The notes below the pieces were generated by a model. That model saw only the letters and a list, made by a program, of their open reading frames with translations. It ran no database searches and was not told where the DNA came from. Shown here one piece after another: positions 1 through 6,185 of a stretch of DNA of 8,937 nucleotides. The stretch spans positions 1 to 8,937 of the forward strand of contig JBOGED010000172.1 in NCBI GenBank assembly GCA_050743625.1. The letters run 5' to 3'. A program made the translations under genes and the position numbers. Source of the stretch: JBOGED01 sp050743625. GTDB taxonomy: Bacteria > Actinomycetota > Nitriliruptoria > Euzebyales > Egibacteraceae. The stretch's first letter is position 1. Every line of letters begins with the position of its first letter.

Positions 1-57
1 ACACGCGATGGACCCCGCCTAAGTTGGTGGCATTGGGCCTAATCCTTGCACAGTATG

Positions 58-116
58 GCGAGGTGCTCCACCCGAATGGGGTGTTTCGCCCAAAAGATAA
101 GGCCGGACAAGCCGGC
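58..116 (-). terminator. Putative terminator behind the TetR gene
   Basis: On the minus strand, just beyond the TetR stop, a 5-bp stem (arms 102-106 and 112-116, GCCGG/CCGGC, 5-nt loop) is followed by the T-rich tract CTTATCTTTT. That is the arrangement of a short intrinsic terminator. The arm at 112-116 could instead pair with a neighbouring GC-rich arm in 117-127. A second stem with two paired blocks (58-62 with 86-90, and CACCC with GGGTG inside) lies further downstream but has no T tract. The stems are short, so this is a modest call. Confidence 0.35.
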
Positions 117-136
117 GTACCGGCGAGCCGCGTGCG

Positions 137-781
137 TTAGCGGCGGCGGACGATGTCAAACCCCGCGAGTGAGTTGAGGGTGCTGCCCCATACGAGCACG
201 AGGGTTGCGAGTACGTCGTCGCGCTCGTGCTCTTCGCCGAGCACGACCCAGCTGTAGGCGAAATGCTCGACCATGGCCGCCAACGCCCCGGCAACGGTGC
301 GGGCGGGAGGCGTGCTCGGCCTGCGTGACGCGGCCGCGACGGCGGCGATCTGCTCGGTGATGCGGTCGACGAACCGTCCGCGCAGCTCCCGATACAACCC
401 GCCGAAGGCGGGCTCGTCCCTGGCCGCCTGGAGCCAGGCGTGCATGAGGACCCCGTCTCGCCGGTAGAGGTCGAGGAACCCCCCGATGATCCGCTCCAGG
501 GCTCCGTGGACGTCGTCGGCCTCCCATGGCTCTTTCGCGAGGGCCTCGAAGTCCGCCTGGCTCACCCGTACCAGGTCGTCGAGGATCGCAGCTTTGCTCT
601 CGTAGTACGTATAGAAGGTGCCGTGGCTCACGCCCGCCCGCTGGACGATGTCCTGGATACGCGCCTGGTGCCACCCGAGGTCGGCGAACGCCATGCGAGC
701 GGCCTGCCGCAGCCTCGCCGCGGTGCGTGCCGCACGTGGCGAACCGGTGTCGCCACCGGTCCCCAAGCTTGGATCGCCCAT
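137..781 (-). CDS. TetR-family transcriptional regulator
   Basis: A 214-residue DNA-binding repressor of the usual TetR length. The N-terminal domain shows the family pattern. After a flexible head of about 20 residues comes a helix (AARLRQAARMAFADLGWHQA), then the helix-turn-helix at about residues 41-63: IQDIVQRAGVSHGTFYTYY followed by ESKAAIL. The GxFYxYFxSK-like turn is diagnostic. The rest (about 75-214) is a variable, mostly helical ligand-binding and dimerisation domain; the ligand cannot be predicted. The gene is divergent from the moxR gene, with about 195 bp between the starts, so it may control itself, the moxR operon, or both. No Shine-Dalgarno is visible before the ATG at 781, but TACGAT lies 6 nt upstream, which would fit a leaderless transcript. 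Family assignment is secure; target is inference. Confidence 0.93.
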   Translation of the reverse strand: MGDPSLGTGGDTGSPRAARTAARLRQAARMAFADLGWHQARIQDIVQRAGVSHGTFYTYYESKAAILDDLVRVSQADFEALAKEPWEADDVHGALERIIGGFLDLYRRDGVLMHAWLQAARDEPAFGGLYRELRGRFVDRITEQIAAVAAASRRPSTPPARTVAGALAAMVEHFAYSWVVLGEEHERDDVLATLVLVWGSTLNSLAGFDIVRRR

Positions 782-793
782 GAGAGCATCGTA
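782..793 (-). promoter_or_regulatory. Possible -10 element for a leaderless TetR mRNA
   Basis: Reading the minus strand towards the TetR ATG, the sequence is TACGAT, six bases (GCTCTC), then ATG. TACGAT fits the actinobacterial -10 pattern TANNNT. At this distance transcription would begin at or next to the start codon, giving a leaderless message, which would explain the missing ribosome-binding site. A consensus TTGACA lies further upstream on the same strand, but its spacing to this -10 (about 31 nt) is too long for one promoter. The proposal rests on the motif and distance only. Confidence 0.3.
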
Positions 794-847
794 GCCGGGG
801 TCCCGCGTGAACTGGCAGAACCCACTGTCAAGACCATCGCAGACAGA

Positions 848-881
848 TGCGGTTAATTGGTTAACCCAACCTACTACCGCA
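848..881. promoter_or_regulatory. Palindromic operator candidate between TetR and moxR
   Basis: An AT-rich patch in a GC-rich region contains overlapping symmetric elements. GGTTAA (851-856) and TTAACC (861-866) form a perfect inverted repeat with a 4-bp centre. GGTTAACC (859-866) is itself a perfect palindrome. TGCGGT (848-853) and ACCGCA (876-881) form an outer inverted pair. TetR-family repressors usually bind palindromes of this size in the divergent region beside their own gene. The site is about 67 bp upstream of the TetR start and about 95 bp upstream of the moxR start. Binding is inferred from symmetry and position only. Confidence 0.45.
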
Positions 882-901
882 ACCGTGGCAAGGTCCTTCG
901 C

Positions 902-907
902 TACAGT
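902..907 (+). promoter_or_regulatory. Weak -10-like hexamer upstream of moxR
   Basis: TACAGT fits the loose TANNNT -10 pattern and would place transcription start near 914, giving a leader of about 60 nt before the moxR GTG. No convincing -35 element is seen at the expected distance. The palindrome at 848-881 ends just upstream, where a bound repressor could interfere with a promoter here. Confidence 0.2.
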
Positions 908-975
908 GGCTCGGTCGGGACGGGACCGGCCAGCGGGTGCGTCGGTCCGGGCAGACGGAGGAGCGGGAGGGACGT

Positions 976-1947
976 GTGGCGACCAGCCGGTGGGTTGACA
1001 CGGATTCCGGTGCCCTCGGTGACTGGTTCGCCCAGCTCGAAGCGAACATCACCAAAGTTATCGAGGGTAAGGAAGAGGTAGTCCGGCTAACGCTCATCGC
1101 GCTGCTCGCCGAAGGCCACGTGTTGGTCGAGGACGTGCCCGGGGTCGGCAAGACGCTGCTGGCCAAGGCGATCGGGCGCTCGGTCGCGTCGAGCGTCCGG
1201 CGCATCCAGTTCACGCCAGACCTCTTGCCCAGCGACATCACCGGGGTCACGGTCTACAACCCGGAGCACGGCGACTTCGAGTTCAAGCCTGGCGCGGTGT
1301 TCGCGAACATCGTCCTGGGCGACGAGATCAACCGTGCCGGCCCAAAGACGCAGTCCGCGCTATTGGAAGCGATGGAGGAACGCACGGTCACCGTTGACGG
1401 GACCACGCACGAGCTCGCAGTGCCCTTCATGGTGATCGCTACCCAGAACCCGATCGAGCTCGCTGGCACCTACCCCTTACCCGAGGCGCAGCGCGACCGC
1501 TTCATGATGCGGGTAACGATCGGCTACCCGGAAGTCGAGGCCGAGGTCCGCGTCCTGGATGTCCACGGGGTTACCGACCCGCTCGCGTCGCTCCAACCCG
1601 TCGCCGATGCCCGAGAGGTGGCGGGAATGATCCGCGTCGCACAGGGCGTCCACGCGGCGACGGCGCTGAAGCGCTATATCGTCGAGATCGTCCGGGCTAC
1701 CCGGGCGCATCCCGCCGTCGATCTCGGGGCCTCCCCCCGGGCGGCGCTCGCGCTTCTTCGGGCCTGTAGGGCAAAGGCTGCGGTCGAGGACCGCCAGTAC
1801 GTCGAGCCGGACGACGTCAAAGCACTCGCGCACCCCCTGCTCGCGCACCGTTTGGTCCTGTCCCCACAGGCGGAGTTCACGCGCACGGGTGCGGAAGCGG
1901 TCATCTCTGAGCTGCTGTCCCGCGTTCCGATTCCCGGCAGGCGGTAA
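976..1947 (+). CDS. MoxR-family AAA+ ATPase
   Basis: A 323-residue cytoplasmic ATPase of the MoxR branch of AAA+ proteins, thought to act as chaperones that remodel or activate partner proteins, often ones with von Willebrand A-like folds. Walker A is PGVGKT (residues 55-60) and Walker B is NIVLGDEINR (111-120, acidic pair D116/E117). The MoxR hallmark AGPKTQSALLEAMEE follows. Sensor 1 is in VIATQNPIE (N158), then GTYPLPEAQRDRF (164-176) and a sensor-2 region around GASPRA (251-256). The GTG at 976 is preferred because GGGAGGGA (965-972) lies at proper Shine-Dalgarno distance. An in-frame GTG at 937 would add 13 residues (MRRSGQTEEREGR) not typical of the family. It is first of a plus-strand set with a DUF58 gene 5 bp downstream, the usual MoxR partner. 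Nothing essential is missing. Confidence 0.95.
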   Translation: MATSRWVDTDSGALGDWFAQLEANITKVIEGKEEVVRLTLIALLAEGHVLVEDVPGVGKTLLAKAIGRSVASSVRRIQFTPDLLPSDITGVTVYNPEHGDFEFKPGAVFANIVLGDEINRAGPKTQSALLEAMEERTVTVDGTTHELAVPFMVIATQNPIELAGTYPLPEAQRDRFMMRVTIGYPEVEAEVRVLDVHGVTDPLASLQPVADAREVAGMIRVAQGVHAATALKRYIVEIVRATRAHPAVDLGASPRAALALLRACRAKAAVEDRQYVEPDDVKALAHPLLAHRLVLSPQAEFTRTGAEAVISELLSRVPIPGRR

Positions 1948-1952
1948 CCACC

Positions 1953-3176
1953 GTGCGGGCGAGGCTGACCACGCGCGGGGTGACGCTGCTCGTCGGAGGC
2001 GTGCTGGTCTGGGTGACCGGCCGCCTGCTCGGCGTCCCTGAGCTCTCCATGGTCGCCGTCACGAGCATCGCGCTAGTCGGATCCTCCTGCCTGTCCTTGA
2101 TGCTCGGCACGCGAGCGATCTCAGCCTCCAGAACGCTGGCGGCCCGGTGCCTCGACCATGGGGGCCGCGGTGGGGGGACTCTTGAGCTACGGAACGACGG
2201 CCGGGGTTCGTCCACGAGCCTACTGGTCGAGGAGTGGTGCCCCCAAGCCCTGCTCAACGCAGGTGGACCGCTCAACTTCACCGTCCCCCGCGTCGATCGC
2301 GGCCAAGTGGTCACGCTGGAATACCAGATCGTGGGAGGGGCGCGCGGGAGACACACGGTGGGGCCCTTGCTGGTCAGCGCTCGCGACCCATTCGGGTTCG
2401 CGCAGCGGTCCTGGCGCGTCGTGGAGACCGACGAGCTGCTCGTGTACCCGCCGATCGAGAAGCTGCCGTCTCACGCGATCCCAGGCCATCAGCCGCTCAT
2501 CGTTGGGGACGAGTTCGACACGATGCGGGAGTACGTCCGTGGCGACGATCTCCGGCAGATCCACTGGCCCTCGACCGCGCACCGCCAGAGGCTGATGGTC
2601 CGCCAGCATGAGCAGTCCCGGGTCGCTCAGGCGTGTGTCTTCCTCGACGTACGCGGCTGTGCTCACCCGGGGAGCGGGCCTGGCTCGACGGGAGAGAAGG
2701 CGATCGGCGTCGCCGCTAGCCTCGTCGCGCATCTCGCCGCAGGTGGATTTCAACCGTGCCTCGTCACCGAGGCGGACCAGCGCTCCCCGCGGGCGCAGGA
2801 CCTTCCGCGGCTCATGGAGCGCCTCGCCGAGATGAAACCGTCGCCGATGACCTCCCTCGCGCCGGCATTCGGGCGGGTCAGTGATGGCGAATGGCTGCTG
2901 ATCGCCGTCGTCCGACCCCCGCCTTCCGATGGAGACCTGGCCACCTCGATCGACGTTCGGGCGCTCGCACGCGCCGGGCGAGGCGGAAGGGGGCGGATCG
3001 CAGTCGTCGTCGCCGAGGGGCCTGGCGACGCTCGGGCCCATGAGCTCACGCGGATCTTGGCCGGAGCCGGCTGGCGGGCCGCGCCCATCGCGCCAGACCA
3101 GCCACTCGCCAACTGCGAGATCCTCCGGGCGCCCGGCACGCGCCAAGCACACCGCGTCACCCAAGGTCCGCCATGA
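1953..3176 (+). CDS. DUF58 domain-containing membrane protein
   Basis: A 407-residue protein beginning at GTG 1953, 5 bp after the moxR stop, so probably translated from the same message. The N-terminus carries two hydrophobic helices (about residues 8-26 and 31-52), which would anchor it in the membrane. The DUF58 signature is clear at residues 193-211: EYVRGDDLRQIHWPSTAHR, followed by LMVRQHEQ. After it comes a beta strand with VFLDVRG, resembling the first strand of a vWA-like fold but without a full DxSxS metal site. DUF58 proteins are nearly always encoded next to MoxR ATPases and often next to membrane transglutaminases, as here; their biochemical role is not established. The last 30 or so residues look poorly conserved and run into the repeat region. 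The stop at 3174-3176 overlaps an ATG (ATGA at 3173-3176) that opens a small ORF described separately. Confidence 0.92.
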   Translation: MRARLTTRGVTLLVGGVLVWVTGRLLGVPELSMVAVTSIALVGSSCLSLMLGTRAISASRTLAARCLDHGGRGGGTLELRNDGRGSSTSLLVEEWCPQALLNAGGPLNFTVPRVDRGQVVTLEYQIVGGARGRHTVGPLLVSARDPFGFAQRSWRVVETDELLVYPPIEKLPSHAIPGHQPLIVGDEFDTMREYVRGDDLRQIHWPSTAHRQRLMVRQHEQSRVAQACVFLDVRGCAHPGSGPGSTGEKAIGVAASLVAHLAAGGFQPCLVTEADQRSPRAQDLPRLMERLAEMKPSPMTSLAPAFGRVSDGEWLLIAVVRPPPSDGDLATSIDVRALARAGRGGRGRIAVVVAEGPGDARAHELTRILAGAGWRAAPIAPDQPLANCEILRAPGTRQAHRVTQGPP

Positions 3177-3236
3177 GCGCGGAGCGCGATCCCATCCCGG
3201 AGGGATCCCTCATGAGCGCGAAGCGCGATCCCATCC
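3173..3236. repeat. Two direct copies of a 25-bp repeat, 39-bp period
   Basis: Copy 1 is 3173-3197 and copy 2 is 3212-3236. They are identical except for one G/A difference at the tenth base. Both start ATGAGCGCG and end CGCGATCCCATCC. GATCCC (3188-3193) and GGGATC (3202-3207) between the copies form an inverted pair with an 8-nt loop, and GGGATC can also pair with GATCCC at 3227-3232, around an inner GCGC/GCGC pair. The nine bases ATGAGCGCG recur once more at 3331. The mix of direct and inverted symmetry suggests a dispersed intergenic element rather than protein-coding sequence. Confidence 0.6.
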
Positions 3237-3334
3237 TTGGGTTTGGAGCGGTGAGGCGCCGAGTGAGGACTCGTCGGCGATCCGGCGTAACCGTCCCCGC
3301 GTGGTCCGTGCATCTCGGGGACGGTTCGCCATGA
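3173..3334 (+). CDS. Possible 53-residue small ORF between DUF58 and transglutaminase genes
   Basis: An open frame runs from the ATG overlapping the DUF58 stop (ATGA, 3173-3176) to a TGA overlapping another ATG (ATGA, 3331-3334) that is in frame with the transglutaminase. The product would begin MSAERDPIPEGSLMSAKRDP, repeating MSA(E/K)RDPI every 13 residues, followed by a very basic stretch (VRRRVRTRRRSG). It resembles no family I recognise. The double ATGA overlap looks like translational coupling. However, the ATGAGCGCG start belongs to a short DNA repeat, so the overlaps may be a by-product of repeat insertion. No Shine-Dalgarno is obvious for 3173. Treat as a candidate only. Confidence 0.2.
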   Translation: MSAERDPIPEGSLMSAKRDPILGFGAVRRRVRTRRRSGVTVPAWSVHLGDGSP

Positions 3335-3355
3335 GCGCGCCGGTGGTTCCGCGCA

Positions 3356-3381
3356 GTTTTCCTCCGTATTCAGAGGAAAAC
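3356..3381. repeat. Hairpin repeat, copy 1
   Basis: A perfect 9-bp inverted repeat: GTTTTCCTC (3356-3364), an 8-nt loop CGTATTCA, and GAGGAAAAC (3373-3381). It is A/T-rich in a GC-rich region. A near copy follows about 70 bp downstream. Neither has the T tract expected of an intrinsic terminator in plus-strand reading. Confidence 0.65.
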
Positions 3382-3423
3382 GGCGCCGTCAACCTTCCCG
3401 TCGGCGCACCGCAGACTTGGCCC

Positions 3424-3455
3424 GCAAGATTTCTCCATATTCGGAGGAAAATTGC
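3424..3455. repeat. Hairpin repeat, copy 2
   Basis: A near copy of the hairpin at 3356-3381. Arms at 3424-3436 and 3443-3455 pair over 13 positions with one G-T wobble and two adjacent mismatches, around the 6-nt loop ATATTC; GCAA/TTGC closes the base. One base is missing relative to copy 1 (TTTCTCC against TTTCCTCC), so the two copies would be read in different frames if this were coding sequence. GGAGGAAA at 3443-3450 looks like a strong Shine-Dalgarno, but no in-frame start codon follows at the right distance, and it is explained by the repeat. Confidence 0.6.
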
Positions 3456-3477
3456 AGTTGAACCACGAACCACGGGG

Positions 3478-5652
3478 ATGCGTGTGGTGGTCGCGGTCGC
3501 GATGGTGGCCGCCGCATGCGTGCCGCTGGGCCAGGTGTTCATTGGCGGCCGCTGGGCTTGGCCAGTGCTCGCGGCGGTGCTGCTGCCGATGGCGATCGCG
3601 CAGCTGTCCCGGCGGTGCGGGTCGGGACCATGGCTCGCGCTGATCGCCAGCGTCGCCGGGTGGTTCGTGTTCGCGGCAATCGCGTTCCTCCCCGACTCTC
3701 TTGGCGCGGGGTTCCTCCCAACGGCCCAGACTCCCGTAGCCCTCGCCGATCTGTGGGCGCGGGGCGTCGAGCTCGCCCGTGTCCAACCCGCACCGGTATA
3801 TCCCGACCTGGGAATGCTGTTGCTCGCGGCGACCGGGGTCTGGGTGGTTGCCTACACGGTAGAGACCATGATCTTGCGGTTCGACTCTCCGATTCAGGCG
3901 GTCCTCGTCGCGCTCATTCTGTGGATGACCCCACTCGTGATCAGGCCTGCGGACGGGCACGCATGGCCGCTGACCGTCCCGCTTCTCGCGAGCGCGGCCT
4001 GGCTGCTGCTCGAGTCCGGCTCCCGACGCGTCGACAGCGTCGAGGCCCAAATCCCCAGCTCCTGCCGGGGGTCCCCCCGACCGCGCCGCCTCGGCTGGGC
4101 CGTCGCCGCCGTGGCGATCACCATCGGTGTGACGGTAGGTCAGGCTTTGCCGGGAGCGGGCGAGAGCGGATGGCTCGGGTTGAGGAATACCGGTGGCGCG
4201 ACGGCCACGATTAACCCGATCGTCAACATCAGGGCCCGGCTCGTCGGTCAGGACACCAGCCCACTCCTGCACGTTCGCTCCCCTCGCCCCACCTATCTCC
4301 GCCTGACCGCCCTCGACGTCTACGACGGTCGGCGCGAAGAGTGGACGACCGGTGGCATCCGTAGTGTGCCGGTCGCGCGCAGGCTTCCGCCTGACGAGCC
4401 CATCGTGGCCGCGGACGAGATCGACGTGGCCATCACCGTGGCGGGTTTGAGTCCCGGCACCGTCCTCATTCCCGCCGTCTACCAGCCGTTGGAGGTGTCC
4501 ACGCGGTCAAGCGTGACGTTCCGGTACGACGCTCGTATGGCGACCTTGAGCCTGGCCAGCGGGGAGCGGCTCCAGCCCAACGACCGATACGAGATCGTCG
4601 CCGCGATTCCGCGAGCGACCGCGGAGGCGCTCAGCGAGGTCGACGTGCCGCGCTATGGCTCCGAAAGTGCATTGCCGGCGGGGATCCCGGCCGCAGTCAC
4701 CGAGCTGGCGAGACAGATCGTCAACGATGCGGGAGCCCAGAGTGTCTTCGAACAGGCCCTTGCGATCCAGCGTGAGCTGCGGAGCTGGACCTACTCGCTC
4801 AACCCTCCGCCCGGTCATGGCGCGAGCGCCATGGTGACGTTCGTGCGTAATCGCGAGGGATACTGCGAGCAGTTCGCCGGGACGATGGCGGTGATGCTGC
4901 GCTCCCTGGGTATCCCCGCGCGGGTTGCCGTCGGGTACACGCCAGGGACGTCGCCCACTCCCGGGGAGTACGTCATCACCCAACAGAACGCGCACGCGTG
5001 GGTCGAGGTGCGCTTCCCGGGTTTCGGCTGGGTGACCTTCGAGCCGACACCCCGCTCCGACGGGGACGTGCTTGTTCCCACGGAGGCCAATCCGGTGCCG
5101 GGGACCACGGTCAAGAGCTTGAGTCTCGCGGCGCCGTTCGAGGAACGGGACCCCGATGGTGGGCGGGTATCGAGAGAGCCAAGCGGCACGGTCCAGGCCT
5201 TCCCGCTGGCCACCCCGGCAGTCGACGTGTCATGGGTGAGCGGCAGGCCCGCCATGCTGATCTGGCTGGGCGTCGCGGCGATCGCCTTTGTGATGGCGTG
5301 GCGGACCAGCGACGGGTGGCGGCGGGAACACAATCTCACTCCCGCTGAGCGTGCCCTCCGCGCGCGTGCCCGTATCCAACGGCTTGGGCGAGGCCTCGGC
5401 GTCCACCCCACACTCGCGGAAACCGACCGCGAGTACATGAGGCGCTTGGCGGGCACTCACCCAGCCGGCACGCGTCTCGCCTCTTTGGCCGCCGCAGTCG
5501 ACTACGCGCCGTATGTCACGGAGAGCGACGCTCAGCAAGCCGAAGACGCGGCGAGAGAGATCGCGGAGCACCTGCTTCGCTCCAGATCAGCGCCGCGACG
5601 CGCCGCGATCCGGATTCGCTCCGCATTGCGCTCCGGGCTTTTCGGCGCATAA
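3478..5652 (+). CDS. TgpA-type membrane transglutaminase-like protein
   Basis: A 724-residue polytopic membrane protein with an external transglutaminase-like (cysteine peptidase fold) domain; its substrate is unknown. The N-terminal part has about six or seven hydrophobic helices, starting with MRVVVAVAMVAAACVPLG and ending near WAVAAVAITIGVTVGQAL (about residue 220). A long soluble region follows. Its core carries the catalytic motifs GYCEQFAGTMAVMLRSLGIP (Cys463), NAHAWVEV (His506) and FEPTPR (Glu522 where the classical triad has Asp). One more helix (PAMLIWLGVAAIAFVMAW) precedes a cytoplasmic tail (LTPAERALRARARIQRL onward) like the DUF4129 tail of the family. ATG 3478 is preferred because third-position GC rises sharply there and the first membrane helix begins there. 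ATG 3331 (MSAPVVPRS, 49 residues longer) is the main alternative. It completes the MoxR-DUF58-transglutaminase trio. Confidence 0.9.
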   Translation: MRVVVAVAMVAAACVPLGQVFIGGRWAWPVLAAVLLPMAIAQLSRRCGSGPWLALIASVAGWFVFAAIAFLPDSLGAGFLPTAQTPVALADLWARGVELARVQPAPVYPDLGMLLLAATGVWVVAYTVETMILRFDSPIQAVLVALILWMTPLVIRPADGHAWPLTVPLLASAAWLLLESGSRRVDSVEAQIPSSCRGSPRPRRLGWAVAAVAITIGVTVGQALPGAGESGWLGLRNTGGATATINPIVNIRARLVGQDTSPLLHVRSPRPTYLRLTALDVYDGRREEWTTGGIRSVPVARRLPPDEPIVAADEIDVAITVAGLSPGTVLIPAVYQPLEVSTRSSVTFRYDARMATLSLASGERLQPNDRYEIVAAIPRATAEALSEVDVPRYGSESALPAGIPAAVTELARQIVNDAGAQSVFEQALAIQRELRSWTYSLNPPPGHGASAMVTFVRNREGYCEQFAGTMAVMLRSLGIPARVAVGYTPGTSPTPGEYVITQQNAHAWVEVRFPGFGWVTFEPTPRSDGDVLVPTEANPVPGTTVKSLSLAAPFEERDPDGGRVSREPSGTVQAFPLATPAVDVSWVSGRPAMLIWLGVAAIAFVMAWRTSDGWRREHNLTPAERALRARARIQRLGRGLGVHPTLAETDREYMRRLAGTHPAGTRLASLAAAVDYAPYVTESDAQQAEDAAREIAEHLLRSRSAPRRAAIRIRSALRSGLFGA

Positions 5653-5679
5653 CACCCTGTCGATAGCCCCTGCAGGGTG
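5653..5679. terminator. Possible bidirectional terminator between convergent genes
   Basis: The transglutaminase (plus) and DUF3040 gene (minus) end only 33 bp apart. The gap holds a perfect 7-bp inverted repeat, CACCCTG (5653-5659) and CAGGGTG (5673-5679), with a 13-nt loop, starting directly after the TAA. There is no T tract on either side. Position between convergent stops supports a terminator role; the long loop weakens it. Confidence 0.4.
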
Positions 5680-5685
5680 CGCCGG

Positions 5686-6036
5686 TCACGTGTTGGACGG
5701 TCCTCTCCCGTCCATGAACCTGCGCAGCCCACCTCTCAGCTGGCCTCCCAGTCCGGGCGTGGTGTCCTGATCGCCGAGCCGCTTGAGCAGGTGCCCGCCA
5801 TACACCGTGCTGGCCAGCATCAACGCGAAACCCGCCAGACCCCACCAGAGGTTGACAACAATCCCGAACAGCATGAACAACCCTACAACGAAGCCGATGA
5901 CGGCAAACTTGACTTGGCGACGGGCCTTGAACGTGGCTGTCGCGGTGCCTACCGCACGCGCGAACCGAGGATCTTCCTCCCGTAAGCGCGCCTCGATGTC
6001 GGCCAGAATCTGGCGCTCACGATCGTCAAGAGGCAT
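5686..6036 (-). CDS. DUF3040 domain-containing membrane protein
   Basis: A 116-residue small membrane protein. Its opening, MPLDDRERQILADIEARLRE followed by EDPRFARAV, matches the DUF3040 family, which is found essentially in actinobacteria. Two hydrophobic helices follow (about residues 44-61, FAVIGFVVGLFMLFGIVV, and 64-84, WWGLAGFALMLASTVYGG) with a very short loop between them, so both ends should lie in the cytoplasm. The tail (GGQLRGGLRRFMDGRG) is basic and glycine-rich. GCGGAG lies 6 nt before the ATG and supports this start. No function is established for the family; it is often found beside dinB and division/cell-wall genes. Here it follows dinB on the same strand after a 149-bp gap and runs convergent to the transglutaminase. 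Confidence 0.88.
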   Translation of the reverse strand: MPLDDRERQILADIEARLREEDPRFARAVGTATATFKARRQVKFAVIGFVVGLFMLFGIVVNLWWGLAGFALMLASTVYGGHLLKRLGDQDTTPGLGGQLRGGLRRFMDGRGPSNT

Positions 6037-6083
6037 ACGCCGCTCCGCGTCGTGTTCTCGTCCGCCCGGGCCGTTCCGGCCGG

Positions 6084-6100
6084 CGCTCCCATCGGGAGCG
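6084..6100. terminator. Stem-loop between dinB and DUF3040 gene
   Basis: A perfect 7-bp stem, CGCTCCC (6084-6090) and GGGAGCG (6094-6100), with a 3-nt loop. In the minus direction it lies about 85 nt beyond the dinB stop and about 50 nt before the DUF3040 start, but GC-rich sequence rather than a T tract follows it. A T-rich stretch (TTCTTCGATT) follows it only in the plus direction, where no gene ends nearby. It may terminate dinB transcription without a T tail or sit in the DUF3040 leader. Confidence 0.35.
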
Positions 6101-6185
6101 TTCTTCGATTCTGCACTACTGAGCGTCTTCCTGCATCCGGCTTCTTGTCCCTACTCACCAATGACCCGGTCACGACCGCGGAGGT

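Larger units (their letters stand above)
3177..3477. other. Repeat-rich gap inside the moxR-DUF58-transglutaminase set
   Basis: About 300 bp separate the DUF58 stop from the preferred transglutaminase start. The stretch holds a 25-bp direct repeat (two copies), two related AT-rich hairpins, and little else. Third codon positions in the frame leading into the transglutaminase are clearly less GC-rich here than after 3478, where they become almost all G or C. That is the main reason for treating this part as untranslated. The only candidate gene is the small ORF at 3173-3334. No transcription terminator with a clear T tract after a stem is seen, so the operon could read through. Confidence 0.55.

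Noticed and set aside
937..975. GTG at 937 as the moxR start
   Set aside because: The GTG at 976 has GGGAGGGA at correct spacing; the extra 13 residues overlap that ribosome-binding site and do not look like MoxR sequence.
2220..3164. 314-residue minus-strand open frame opposite the DUF58 gene
   Set aside because: Opposite a clear DUF58 coding region, with no recognisable domain or start signal.
2929..3330. Upstream extension of the transglutaminase reading frame to an ATG at 2929
   Set aside because: It overlaps well-conserved DUF58 coding sequence in another frame, and the predicted residues (rich in S, R, P, G) look like a shadow frame.
3443..3450. GGAGGAAA as a strong ribosome-binding site
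   Set aside because: The following TTG codons (3452, 3458) are out of frame with the transglutaminase, the in-frame ATG at 3478 is too far away, and the motif is part of a repeated hairpin arm.
3173..3455. CRISPR-like array
   Set aside because: There are only two copies of each of two unrelated repeats, with unequal spacing and no cas genes; a CRISPR array is not supported.
3370..4272. 300-residue minus-strand open frame opposite the transglutaminase gene
   Set aside because: Low-complexity, Arg/Gly/Pro/His-rich translation opposite a gene with clear membrane helices; a typical high-GC antisense shadow.
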